This document shows positions 34,590 to 42,854 of a stretch of DNA of 64,000 nucleotides, piece by piece. The stretch's first letter is position 1. Every line of letters starts with the position of its first letter. Both the position numbers and the translations under genes were made by a program. Source of the DNA: Saccharicrinis sp963675435 (GTDB lineage Bacteria > Bacteroidota > Bacteroidia > Bacteroidales > Marinilabiliaceae); contig OY776216.1 of assembly GCA_963675435.1 (NCBI GenBank), positions 2,356,001 through 2,420,000 on the forward strand. The letters are read 5' to 3'. The notes below the pieces were generated by a model that was given only the letters and a program-made list of their open reading frames with translations, searched no databases and was not told the DNA's origin.

Positions 34590-37031
34590 TTAATCATCAG
34601 AATAACCCCAAAATATTATTGACCGATATGAACAGTTTCCCTCTGAATCCTTAAATTCTAAAGTCAGGCGAGTTTTGTTAGTATCAATTGCCATGTTTGA
34701 AACGCCAGCATTCTCTAGTGCATTGGAAAGGGTTTCAAGGATAGCAGGTTTATTTTGTAGATTGCTGTCCCAATCTGCCCCAACAGTAGCATCTTCTTCA
34801 ATCCCTGCTAATTTGTTTTCATCTGCTTCGGGATAGGAACGTTTTGCCGTATTCGCTTCGATGGCGGTCACTTGTTCCTGTGAAATAGTAGTAGGCTTAT
34901 TAGCAATATTTGTCTCCCAATCCGCTCCGACTGTGGCATTTTCTTCAATGCCCGAAAGCTTGTCTTCATCTGCCTGTGGGTAACTGCGTTTAGCATTATT
35001 GGCTTCAATAGCTGCTGCCTGTTCTACCGATATGGTTGTCGGTTTATTCTGAACATTGGTTTCCCAATCAGCTCCAGCTGTGGCGTTTTCTTCGATACCC
35101 GAAAGTTTGTCCTGGTCAGCCTGTGGGTAGCTACGCTTTTGGGCGTTTGTTTCAATGGCTGCTGCCTGTTCTGCCGAAATGGTTACAGGTTTATTCTGAA
35201 TATTTGTTTCCCAATCTGCCCCAACAGTCGCACCTTCTTCAATTCCTCCAAGCTTGGTTTCATCCGCTTCGGGGTATGAACGTTTGGCTGTGTTTGCCTC
35301 GATTGCCGTAGCCTGTTCCTCTGATATAGTGGTTGGCTTATTGGCAATATTTGTCTCCCAATCTGCTCCGGCAGTTGCGTTTTCTTCTACGCCTGAAAGC
35401 TTATCTTCATCGGCTTGTGGGTAGCTTCTCTTTTCGATATTTGCCTCAATAGCTGCTGCCTGTTCTACCGATATGGTGACAGGTTTATTTTGAATATTGG
35501 TTTCCCAATCAGCTCCAACAGTTGCACCTTCTTCAATCCCTGCTAATTTGGTTTCATCCGCTTCGAGGTATGAACGTTTGGCTGTATTTGCTTCAATTGC
35601 GGTCGCCTGTTCCTGAGAAATAGTAGTTGGCTTGTTGGCAATATTTGTTTCCCAATCCGCCCCAACAGTTGCATTTTCCTCTATGCCTGAAAGCTTGTCT
35701 TCATCGGCTTGCGGATAACTGCGTTTTGCGTTATTGGCTTCAATATCGGCTGCTTGTTGTGGAGAAATGGTTACAGGTTTGTTCTGTACATTCATGTCCC
35801 AATCAGCTCCAACGGTGGCATTTTCTTCAATCCCTGCCAGTTTGTTTTCATCCGTTTCGGGGTAGGAACGCTTTTGTGTATTTGCCTCAATAGCGGTAGC
35901 CTGTTCCTCTGAAATTGTAGTAGGCTTATTGGCAATATTTGCATTCCAATCCGCCCCGGCAGTAGCACCTTCCTCAATCCCTGCAAGCTTTTCTGCATCT
36001 GCCTGTGGGTAGCTACTCTTTTTGTTGTTGTTCTCAATTGCTGTTGCCTGTTCTGCACTAATGGTTGTCGGTTTGTTTTGCAGTTCTTCAAAATTGGAAG
36101 TCAGGTTCATATCGTTTTCCAACTGCGAAAGTTTTGTTGGAATAGCAATATTGATATTTCCGTCAGGGTCGGTCACAAAACCGCCATGTACCTCTATACC
36201 ACCATTGGGCATATACACAGGACTTTTCTCTGATATAAGCAAGTCTTCAACATTCCCGGCGATAATCAAACCACCGCTTATTTGCTGAACAATGGTTTTT
36301 GGTCTGTATTCCGGAGCAGATTTTGAACGTGCAATATTGATGAATGAACCAACCGAAGCCCTGTCAAGTATTGTGTCCTGAATATCCCTGTTCATCTTGA
36401 AGTAGGTATCAGAAAACACAATCTTGTTGTAGCCTCTGTCAAATACACACGATTGATTGACCTTTGCTTCAAAACAGCAATCATCAATGTTGGTTGTACT
36501 ATTCAGGAATGCTATTGCACCGCTTCCTGCATCGGTATATTCAAAGCGTATGTCTGCAAAATTGATAGCACTATTGTAAATCTCAATAGCCTTATCACTC
36601 TGGAAAATTACAGGCTTGACGTATGTTCCAACCACACCATCCACCTTATTACTCAATGAGCAGATGTTGATTTGGTAGGAAAAATCACGAAGGACCAGGA
36701 ACGTTCCTAAATCGTTGATGTAAGTACCATCCTCAAACATGATGCTGATACTCGCACTTTTGTTGGTGTGGTACTTCAATGCTTTGGGCAGGGAATCAAA
36801 CAGCCTTTGCAGCTTTGAAAAAGGAGTTCCCGAAGGAATAATAATCGCTTTGCGTTCAACATCGTATTCAAAACCTGTTATCTGCTGGTCTTTACTCATA
36901 TCAAACACGCCCTGAAACACCTTGTATTGCTCGTGTTCCATACCCAAATAAGCGTACTGGCCATCCGAAGCCCATTCGCCTTTTTTCAATAACGGTGGGG
37001 TTGTTCCCCTAAACATTTTTATCGTTCCCAT
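34590..37031 (-). CDS. Repeat-rich fibre/spike protein
   Basis: The 813-residue protein has a beta-rich N-terminal part (about 1-318) with short parallel-beta-like segments. Nine 49-residue repeats follow (residues 319-759), each of the form NKPTTIS-EQA-AIEAN, KRSYPEADE, KLAGIEEGATVGADW. The phrase KLAGIEEGA with YPEAD before it is a hallmark of phage tail-fibre repeats. A short C-terminal domain follows (about 50 residues). The N-terminal part begins with a phage-like segment, MFRGTTPPLLKKGEWA. It most likely mediates host attachment. Repeats alternate between two subtypes, suggesting growth by duplication. Confidence 0.85.
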   Translation of the reverse strand: MGTIKMFRGTTPPLLKKGEWASDGQYAYLGMEHEQYKVFQGVFDMSKDQQITGFEYDVERKAIIIPSGTPFSKLQRLFDSLPKALKYHTNKSASISIMFEDGTYINDLGTFLVLRDFSYQINICSLSNKVDGVVGTYVKPVIFQSDKAIEIYNSAINFADIRFEYTDAGSGAIAFLNSTTNIDDCCFEAKVNQSCVFDRGYNKIVFSDTYFKMNRDIQDTILDRASVGSFINIARSKSAPEYRPKTIVQQISGGLIIAGNVEDLLISEKSPVYMPNGGIEVHGGFVTDPDGNINIAIPTKLSQLENDMNLTSNFEELQNKPTTISAEQATAIENNNKKSSYPQADAEKLAGIEEGATAGADWNANIANKPTTISEEQATAIEANTQKRSYPETDENKLAGIEENATVGADWDMNVQNKPVTISPQQAADIEANNAKRSYPQADEDKLSGIEENATVGADWETNIANKPTTISQEQATAIEANTAKRSYLEADETKLAGIEEGATVGADWETNIQNKPVTISVEQAAAIEANIEKRSYPQADEDKLSGVEENATAGADWETNIANKPTTISEEQATAIEANTAKRSYPEADETKLGGIEEGATVGADWETNIQNKPVTISAEQAAAIETNAQKRSYPQADQDKLSGIEENATAGADWETNVQNKPTTISVEQAAAIEANNAKRSYPQADEDKLSGIEENATVGADWETNIANKPTTISQEQVTAIEANTAKRSYPEADENKLAGIEEDATVGADWDSNLQNKPAILETLSNALENAGVSNMAIDTNKTRLTLEFKDSEGNCSYRSIIFWGYSDD
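34755..36077 (-). repeat. Nine tandem 147-bp coding repeats in the fibre gene
   Basis: Nine units of 147 bases encode the 49-residue fibre repeats. Neighbouring units alternate between types ending KLAGIEEGATVGADW and KLSGIEENATVGADW. A tenth, broken unit (NKPAILETL) follows. DNA copies are similar enough to allow slippage or recombination and hence changes in fibre length. Confidence 0.9.
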
Positions 37032-37050
37032 ATCTAAAGTCTTTTAATTG

Positions 37051-37650
37051 CTAAATCATTGCGTAGGCTTGCTCAAACAATTGGTTGGAGACGTAATTAC
37101 CACCTGTCTCAACCTTTGTCATTGAAAGCACCAATAAGCGGAGTGTATTTTTCGTAGGCAAAAGCTTTGCACTCTTGCTGACCTTTAAATCCTTGCAAAC
37201 CGTTTGGATATAATGGTCGGTGTTGTTTTCAAATCGGGGAGCATATTCTTCGACCAATAACGGCACAGTATTCTTGCCCTTTTCAATGTCGTGCTTGAGG
37301 TCTTTAATCATGGCACGAACACCATAAACCGGAGCAATAAACATTTCAAAACGCCTGTCTTTGTTTTGCTCTTTGGGCAGTTTTCCGTTCCACTTGATAT
37401 TGGTAAAAATCAGGTTTCCCGGATTGTTGTTCCGTATGCCCCTTGGTGCATTGGATAGATAGGTATTGCCACCGTTCCAATTCTGAAAGTTTGAGGGCAG
37501 TTCGTTATTGTTGGTAGTCAAAACGTTTGAACCACGAGGAGGCAATAGCCCACGCTTGCGTTTGTTTCGTCTGCGAATCATTACAATGGTGGTTACTATT
37601 GCCCCTGTGGTTAACACCCCTCCCGAAATAAATAATATCTTCTTGTTCAT
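37051..37650 (-). CDS. Membrane-anchored virion muramidase (P5-like)
   Basis: The 199-residue protein has an N-terminal transmembrane helix (ILFISGGVLTTGAIVTTIVM) followed by basic residues. A domain starts PRGIRNNNPGNL and continues DRRFEMFIAPVYGVRAMIKDL. This GIRNNNPGN domain is found in phage proteins annotated as structural protein P5 and is lysozyme-like. A membrane-anchored cell-wall-degrading protein is expected in particles with an internal membrane, where it opens the murein during entry. Family match is by motif; virion location is inferred from the membrane anchor and context. Confidence 0.75.
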   Translation of the reverse strand: MNKKILFISGGVLTTGAIVTTIVMIRRRNKRKRGLLPPRGSNVLTTNNNELPSNFQNWNGGNTYLSNAPRGIRNNNPGNLIFTNIKWNGKLPKEQNKDRRFEMFIAPVYGVRAMIKDLKHDIEKGKNTVPLLVEEYAPRFENNTDHYIQTVCKDLKVSKSAKLLPTKNTLRLLVLSMTKVETGGNYVSNQLFEQAYAMI

Positions 37651-37706
37651 CTTCTCAGTTGTTTTTTAATTGCTCATGCTTGAATAATTATATCAGGCAT
37701 TGCCTG

Positions 37707-38182
37707 TTAGAGAGGGATTCCCCAACTGTCGAACTTGGGTTTGATTTTGGAAATTTCACTTTCGCTTAGTTCCTGTCTGAACCAGCCAATCAGATTGAAA
37801 TCCTGACCTAAAAATGCTGCCCTGGTTCCCCACAAATACTGTTTCATGCCAAAGGCTTTAATCACTAATAGCATATCATCCTTGGATTGTATCTTATCAA
37901 TGGTGGAATAATTACTTTTTCATCTGTACCAAAGTCGAGCATTGCACCGTACAGCGTATTGGCATATAAAGCAGCATCAGAAGCAGAAATAGTCAGGTTT
38001 TGCCTGTCGATAACTGTATCTTTTATTGATGGAGCAACCCTTGATGAAGTGCCATCAGGATTCTTCTTAAACAGTAGCTTTTTAACGGCATAAATACCGA
38101 TACCAACGCCCAAAATGGGCAATCCGTATTTAATGCCATTGGCTATTAATGTTGCTTTATTTACTGGTGGTAACTGTTGCAC
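37707..38182 (-). CDS. Membrane-anchored protein with annexin-like repeat, interrupted by a frameshift
   Basis: The first frame (from 38182) encodes a membrane helix (YGLPILGVGIGIYAVKKLLF) and ends in DAALYANTLYGAMLDFGTDEK, then a short nonsense tail. Shifting by -1 at the A5 tract near 37917 continues as SNYSTIDKIQSKDDMLLVIK, through QYLWGTRAAFLGQDFNLIGW, to a stop at 37707. The continuous protein would be about 157 residues, and the region GTDEKSNYSTIDKI resembles an annexin-type repeat. The slip could be programmed (GAAAAAG), a mutation or a sequencing error. The good continuity of the second frame shows the gene extends beyond the first stop. Confidence 0.65.
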
Positions 38183-38194
38183 GGTGCTGAGTTT

Positions 38195-38374
38195 TTAGAT
38201 GTATCGTAATGCGGTCTTTACAATCTTTGGGTTCTTGGCAACCTTGGTCAAAAGCTTAATCATGTCCTGTTGCTCAACTTTGTTGACTGCATTTTGCAAA
38301 AGGTTTCCTACTTGCTGAACGACCTCGGTACTGTCAGCTTCAATGGTAATTCCTACTTTAAACTTTCTCATCAT
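38195..38374 (-). CDS. Small protein of unknown function (58-59 residues)
   Basis: A short frame from ATG at 38374 (or the next ATG at 38371) encodes MRKFKVGITIEADSTEVVQQ, then a helical part and ends in IVKTALRYI. It fits exactly between its neighbours, with a 12-base gap downstream and 8 bases to the gene upstream. It has the codon usage of the block. No family is recognised. It is probably real because the spacing is as tight as that of the other genes. Confidence 0.6.
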   Translation of the reverse strand: MMRKFKVGITIEADSTEVVQQVGNLLQNAVNKVEQQDMIKLLTKVAKNPKIVKTALRYI

Positions 38375-38382
38375 CGTATGTA

Positions 38383-39504
38383 TTAATCGTTATCTAAATC
38401 TTCGTTATCAAACTCTGTGTTCCCCGGTTCCTGTTCTGATATACCATTCACGGCTTGATTCAGGAACAGAAGGGTTTTATTTATCAGCTCCGCTTTGTCA
38501 AGGCATAAGCCAACGATGTTTGCAATCTTGGCTACATCTTGCAGTTCCCATGTCATAAGGGCATCAGATAGCTTTTTAATAATCTCAGCTTTCTTGCGGT
38601 CTTCGGGTGTATTAGCCGTGCCTATGTCGGTAATCTCAACATTGGTTTCAGGGAGCTGTGCTGATTCTTCCTCGGTATCATCAAGCATACCCAAAGCTCC
38701 TTTGAGTTCTTCGGCTGAAAGCCCTAATAGCTCTGCTGTTTTTGGACTGTTGGTAAGCAAGCGTGAACCGATACCCACCAATGCACCTGTGGCAACTCGT
38801 TTCATCACTTCATTGGGAGCATACCCGGCAAGACGGCTTTCAAGGTCTGTCTTATCGGTTTTCAGTTCCCTGTTTTCACTTTGGTAGCGGTCTTTTTCGG
38901 CACGTAGTTCTGCGTTCTCGTTGCGTAAACGCTCGTACTTTTCTTCCAAAGTATTGTAGCGTGTCTCGAACTTAAAATCATCCAACTGTTTTTGGTAACT
39001 GATTCGCTCAACCTCTTTGTTGTTTCCCGATAAGGCATTAAACACCCCGAACAGACCATCAAGCTTTGATTTTACGGCAGGGTTATCTCCTGAAAATAAT
39101 CCTAACAAGGAATCCAGTTCACCCAATCCATTGGTGTTGTTTTGGATTTGGCTATGTTTCATTTCCTCCTGGATAATGGTTTGAATTTCTGCTCTTTCAA
39201 TGGGTTCTTTTGGTGGGTTCAAAAGTTTGCTGATATTCACGGTATAACTGTTCAGGCTTCGTGCATTGGGACTTTTACCTCCGAACACATCAACCCTGAG
39301 TGAACCATGAGACTGCTTTGCTTTTTCAATGGCACTTTCAATGTCTCGGTTAAACTTATCCGTTCCGGAGGTTCTTGAAGTGAGTGCCGTTTCCTGTGCT
39401 GCGGTAACCAGGTATATTTCGTAAGCGTAGGGGTACTTTTGTTCGTCCTCCGAACGCTTTATAAACTCGTATATGCTTTGTATTTGCTCTCTGTAATCCA
39501 ACAT
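38383..39504 (-). CDS. Coiled-coil protein with GLG motifs, candidate structural protein
   Basis: The 373-residue protein has a folded N-terminal part (about 1-115) and a central GLGELDSLLGLFSG segment. A long coiled coil follows (about 175-235, ENAELRAEKDRYQSENRE). A helical region with a short hydrophobic stretch (MKRVATGALVGIGSRLL) and an acidic C-terminus complete it. No family is recognised. The GLG elements resemble those in the Arg-rich and transglutaminase-like proteins nearby. It may be a scaffold or minor virion protein. Confidence 0.5.
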   Translation of the reverse strand: MLDYREQIQSIYEFIKRSEDEQKYPYAYEIYLVTAAQETALTSRTSGTDKFNRDIESAIEKAKQSHGSLRVDVFGGKSPNARSLNSYTVNISKLLNPPKEPIERAEIQTIIQEEMKHSQIQNNTNGLGELDSLLGLFSGDNPAVKSKLDGLFGVFNALSGNNKEVERISYQKQLDDFKFETRYNTLEEKYERLRNENAELRAEKDRYQSENRELKTDKTDLESRLAGYAPNEVMKRVATGALVGIGSRLLTNSPKTAELLGLSAEELKGALGMLDDTEEESAQLPETNVEITDIGTANTPEDRKKAEIIKKLSDALMTWELQDVAKIANIVGLCLDKAELINKTLLFLNQAVNGISEQEPGNTEFDNEDLDND

Positions 39505-39518
39505 AGTTGTACTTTTTA

Positions 39519-39884
39519 TTAACTCCCACTTTGTGGGTTTCGGTGGGGAATAATCTTTACAAACTCCAATCGGTAAGGCTTGAAGCTTTCCGCTTGCGTT
39601 TTGATGTCTATGTAATCGGTGAATACTTGGTAGCGGTACTCATCCATAAAATCGTATTCTTCGGGTGTAGCGGTAAACACATTGTCGCTACTTATAAGTT
39701 CCATTTCATCAATGGAGCTTGGCAGACCTTTGGTGTTCAGAATCCACATATCGTTTTTCAGGTCCAGCGAAATGTCAGAACCGGTTACCATTATCACCGT
39801 TGGTTTTAATTGGTAGCTGTCGATGGTTCGCATTCCTGAAACACGGTCTTTTGCGATGGTATGTAATAACTCACTCGTGTTCAT
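39519..39884 (-). CDS. Small beta-rich protein of unknown function
   Basis: The 121-residue protein appears rich in beta strands (TVIMVTGSDISLDLKNDMWI, YRLEFVKIIPHR) with no signal or membrane helix. It overlaps the preceding gene (258 residues) by 14 bases, so the two are probably translated together. It lies in the run of genes between the coiled-coil protein and the Arg-rich candidate capsid protein. No family is recognised; a minor capsid or vertex role is a guess. Confidence 0.45.
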   Translation of the reverse strand: MNTSELLHTIAKDRVSGMRTIDSYQLKPTVIMVTGSDISLDLKNDMWILNTKGLPSSIDEMELISSDNVFTATPEEYDFMDEYRYQVFTDYIDIKTQAESFKPYRLEFVKIIPHRNPQSGS

Positions 39885-40647
39885 ATTCGATGTAGATTCT
39901 AATGGTTAGTGTGTTTTCTCCGCTGTTTTTATTGCTTTTGAAAACCGTATGGATATTGCTGTTTACTTCCAAAGGCTCATGGAATGGGATAACTTCTTTG
40001 CTCAAATGCTTTACCTTTCGGTTGGCTGTAAGCATGTAATCACGCAATAGAAAACTGTTACCGTTTACCAATAGGCTGATGTTGCCACATTCATAAGGTT
40101 CAGGCTGTTTGTATGCCTTAACAGGTCGAAGAAATACATCGGATTTATGCAGATATGCAAAGGTTAATGTTTCCTGTGCTATCAAGTCGGAAAATTCTAG
40201 GCTTGTAATGGTTTGACCTTTTTCAAAAAGCCCGGCTTCGTTGTAGAGATAATCAGCAAATTGCGTATTAAAAAGCTCTGCAATGCTGCTGTTCAGACTG
40301 TTTTGCTGTTCTGCATCTAGGCAAGTAAATTTAATGTTGTTGCTCAGAATATCAACGATAGCCGGAAGTATATCACTTTCAAAAAAGTCTTTGCTTTCCG
40401 CTTCACTTGCCCTTGTTCTTAGGTAAGAATAGAACAGATTGGTAATGCCATCGGTCAGTAACAAATCAGATATTAAAGCCTGTGGAAAAGCTAAATCCTG
40501 TGTTACATCTTCCAATTCCGATTCCTTTTTAACCAGGGCGTTTATTGCAATGCCTGTAATCAGTTTACAGGAAGCAGGGAGCAAGTCCTGTTCGTTGATG
40601 TGTTTGTTGCCAACTGAGGTTTTTGTAATTACAAAATATCGTTTCAT
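39871..40647 (-). CDS. Candidate virion protein with helical N-terminus and beta-rich C-terminus
   Basis: The 258-residue protein is mostly helical up to about residue 175. It then has a series of beta strands ending in GENTLTIRIYIEYEHE. The strand pattern and its position at the C-terminus resemble the last strands of the neighbouring 129-residue protein (SYNVRVYLLAEVEKKK). That could reflect a shared jelly-roll-like fold. No family recognised. Confidence 0.45.
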   Translation of the reverse strand: MKRYFVITKTSVGNKHINEQDLLPASCKLITGIAINALVKKESELEDVTQDLAFPQALISDLLLTDGITNLFYSYLRTRASEAESKDFFESDILPAIVDILSNNIKFTCLDAEQQNSLNSSIAELFNTQFADYLYNEAGLFEKGQTITSLEFSDLIAQETLTFAYLHKSDVFLRPVKAYKQPEPYECGNISLLVNGNSFLLRDYMLTANRKVKHLSKEVIPFHEPLEVNSNIHTVFKSNKNSGENTLTIRIYIEYEHE

Positions 40648-40665
40648 TGTCGGGAGATTTTAGGG

Positions 40666-41055
40666 TTATTTCTTTTTCTCTACCTCGGCAAGCAGATACA
40701 CACGAACATTGTAGCTTTCGTTAACAGCCAGGTTCTCGCTGTCGTCTTTGTAAATGACACGTACAGGGCTGTTCTTGGCTTTTTCATCCACAGGAAAAGC
40801 CACGTCCTTAATACTCATGTCATCGTTGTGGTGAAGCAATGCCACTTCGGTATCGTCAGGGATAATCTCAGTATCATCAATCCAAACCCTTAGTGTGGCA
40901 CCGGGTAATGCCTGTTGATTGGATAGGCGTAAGAAAATGCCTTTAATACGGTCATGTTCCGTTTTTGTATTACCGTTAAACTCGTAGGTCTGACCTTTCT
41001 TAACCTCGAATTTCACGACCTGTAATTTGCGTATGTTCTTGTCTTGTACTTCCAT
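40666..41055 (-). CDS. Small beta-sandwich protein, candidate minor capsid protein
   Basis: The 129-residue protein consists almost only of predicted beta strands. Examples are LQVVKFEVKKGQTYEFNG, IKGIFLRLSNQQALPGATLR and ESYNVRVYLLAEVE. It has no signal peptide or membrane segment. The size and strand order fit a single jelly-roll. It is the first gene after the terminator at 41075-41107, so it may be expressed separately from the Arg-rich protein gene. Capsid function is inferred and needs fold prediction. Confidence 0.45.
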   Translation of the reverse strand: MEVQDKNIRKLQVVKFEVKKGQTYEFNGNTKTEHDRIKGIFLRLSNQQALPGATLRVWIDDTEIIPDDTEVALLHHNDDMSIKDVAFPVDEKAKNSPVRVIYKDDSENLAVNESYNVRVYLLAEVEKKK

Positions 41056-41074
41056 TTTTCAAATCATTAAGAAG

Positions 41075-41107
41075 AAAAAAGGGGCGGAAACCACAGCTTA
41101 CCGCCCC
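41075..41107 (-). terminator. Strong intrinsic terminator downstream of the Arg-rich protein gene
   Basis: On the minus strand GGGGCGG and CCGCCCC form a 7-bp GC-only stem with a 13-base loop followed by six T. It is 145 bases after the stop of the 280-residue protein gene. In many viruses such a terminator follows the major capsid gene. Confidence 0.88.
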
Positions 41108-41251
41108 CGAACGATTATGGTGAATTGTTTCTAAGTCCCGTTTTCTTCGTTATGCTTGTTTGAAAACCTCTCATTTACCATTTGTAAACTCAATGTTTTA
41201 AAACTGCACAAGCCTTGAAAACGAGACTTATAATTCAATTCAAACTAAGGC

Positions 41252-42094
41252 TTATGCTTTCTCTGTGATAGTTCCCAATAGCGTTACCTTAACGGCAGGG
41301 TGGTAAATTTTATCACCTGATACCGATTTCGGCATGTTCAGCTTTGGTGTAATATCCATTGATGGCTTTAACCATTTTGGATTGGAAAGCTTATATTGGA
41401 ATTTGCGTTTTGTGGTATCGGTGTCATCGAATACCGCACATGAGATTTCAGGTACAATAACTTTCGTGCCTAACGTCATCTCGAAAGTACCGTTCAGGAT
41501 TGCAGGAGGTAGAGCAAACTGACCGAATGCAAAATCTGCCGGGTCGTTGTCTTCTTCCGATGCTCCGTGAGCGTACTCCAAAACAATATCAGTTAACAGG
41601 AAGTATTTTCCTGAATCCAACTGCGCACGGTTCAGGTTGGTACGTCCAGCCTTTTTATCGTCCGATGCCTCCATCAAATCTATGTCGGACTTATCCTTTA
41701 TCGACTTAACGGTGTAGATTGCCGTATCAACGGTTTGCATACGTGCATCTTTTAATGCCTTCTGCACTTCCGGTGGCAATTGCTGTCTGCGAAGCTCAAA
41801 CTGACCTTTTGAAGTCAGGTCTTTGGTAAGTCCTGTTTTTACAGCCGTACTTCTTGCTCCGGCATTGTATGACCTACGAACAGCACGTTTTCTGCTGGTT
41901 CTTCTGCGACTTCTTCGTCCTCTACGTCTTGTTCTACGGCGTGAACGACCTAAATCGCCAATGCCTTCGACCGCATCGTCCTGGTCTTCTTCTTTCTCTA
42001 AAGCATCTTCCTCTTTTTCAAGAATCGCTTCTTCTAAACCCTCTATTTCTTCCATCGAAGGGTACAAATCATTTTGCTCATTAATTTCTGCCAT
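41252..42094 (-). CDS. Arg-rich beta protein, best candidate for the major capsid protein
   Basis: The 280-residue protein has an acidic N-terminus (residues 1-43). A GIGDLG motif (44-49) follows, then an Arg-rich stretch (50-74, SRRRTRRRGRRSRRRTSRKR). A domain of about 190 residues with many beta strands follows (GKYFLLTDIVLEYAHG, GTFEMTLGTKVIVPEISCAV, KRKFQYKLS). Arg-rich arms that bind nucleic acid, followed by a beta-barrel, occur in many icosahedral capsid proteins. The acidic part may be removed at GIGDLG. It is followed by a strong terminator. No family was recognised; the capsid role is inference. Confidence 0.5.
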   Translation of the reverse strand: MAEINEQNDLYPSMEEIEGLEEAILEKEEDALEKEEDQDDAVEGIGDLGRSRRRTRRRGRRSRRRTSRKRAVRRSYNAGARSTAVKTGLTKDLTSKGQFELRRQQLPPEVQKALKDARMQTVDTAIYTVKSIKDKSDIDLMEASDDKKAGRTNLNRAQLDSGKYFLLTDIVLEYAHGASEEDNDPADFAFGQFALPPAILNGTFEMTLGTKVIVPEISCAVFDDTDTTKRKFQYKLSNPKWLKPSMDITPKLNMPKSVSGDKIYHPAVKVTLLGTITEKA

Positions 42095-42157
42095 GATAAT
42101 TTGTTTTGCGGCTTAATAGCCTTGTTATTAAATTGATTAAATGTTATTTAGTGAGAA

Positions 42158-42820
42158 TCAGGATGCCATCATATCGCCCGAAAAGATGTCATAGTCCATG
42201 CTATCGGGGTCGAGGTTTTGAATTTTACCAACAGGCTCATCGTCATCATCTGAACTGCCAATCGGTTCATCGCTCATTGCATAATCGCTGGCTGCATTGC
42301 CCATAGGGTCGTCACTCATCGAATAGTCCGATGCTGCACCTGATACCGAAGCCTGAATTTCACGCTCGATGTCAATGTCGGCTGCCGGGAGTGCTTGTGT
42401 GATTGGGTTTAAGGCACGTAGTCCGTCCATTTCGTCCATATCGCTGTAATCTTCATCACCGATAATGCCCTCTAATCCTTGTAGGATGGTTTTACCTGTG
42501 GCTTTCTTGATGATGGATTCAACACCTGCACCTGCTGCACCTACCAAGCCCAGCTTTACATACTCATTTTTGGTAAACTGCGTACCAACCAAACCGCCCA
42601 TAGTAACGGCTGCCGGAACGATGTAGGTTTTCATTTCGTTGCCCAACAAACCGCTAACGGTCTGGCTTTTTTCCAACTTTTTTAAAGCGTACTTGCCAAC
42701 TGCAAACCCTGCTACGGCAGCAATGGGCTTGCCTATGTTGTTGGTAGCTTTCATAAAGTCAATTTTTGTACCTCTTGAACTTCTCCTTGGGGTACTTGAC
42801 GTTGATTTTTTAACTGCCAT
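42158..42820 (-). CDS. Membrane-associated protein with acidic tail, candidate virion membrane protein
   Basis: The 220-residue protein has a basic start (MAVKKSTSSTPRRSSRGTK). Two or three hydrophobic helices of the glycine- and alanine-rich kind follow (IAAVAGFAVGKYALKK, VPAAVTMGGLVGTQF, LGLVGAAGAGVESI). From residue 120 the tail is very acidic. It contains DEMDGL, identical to a piece of the transglutaminase-like protein, and imperfect repeats SDYSMSDDPMG/SDYAMSDEPIG. Membrane helices with the GVGI..KKL style recur in several proteins of this block. Confidence 0.5.
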   Translation of the reverse strand: MAVKKSTSSTPRRSSRGTKIDFMKATNNIGKPIAAVAGFAVGKYALKKLEKSQTVSGLLGNEMKTYIVPAAVTMGGLVGTQFTKNEYVKLGLVGAAGAGVESIIKKATGKTILQGLEGIIGDEDYSDMDEMDGLRALNPITQALPAADIDIEREIQASVSGAASDYSMSDDPMGNAASDYAMSDEPIGSSDDDDEPVGKIQNLDPDSMDYDIFSGDMMAS

Positions 42821-42854
42821 GTTTTCTAAATTTTAATTATTGATTCACAATTAT

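Noticed and set aside
35036..36091. Several antisense frames opposite the fibre repeats
   Set aside because: They mirror the 147-bp coding repeats and have no independent features.
37051..37650. Conjugation or type IV secretion lytic transglycosylase
   Set aside because: No VirB, Tra or relaxase genes are in the window, and the GIRNNNPGN domain with a membrane anchor fits phage structural muramidases better.
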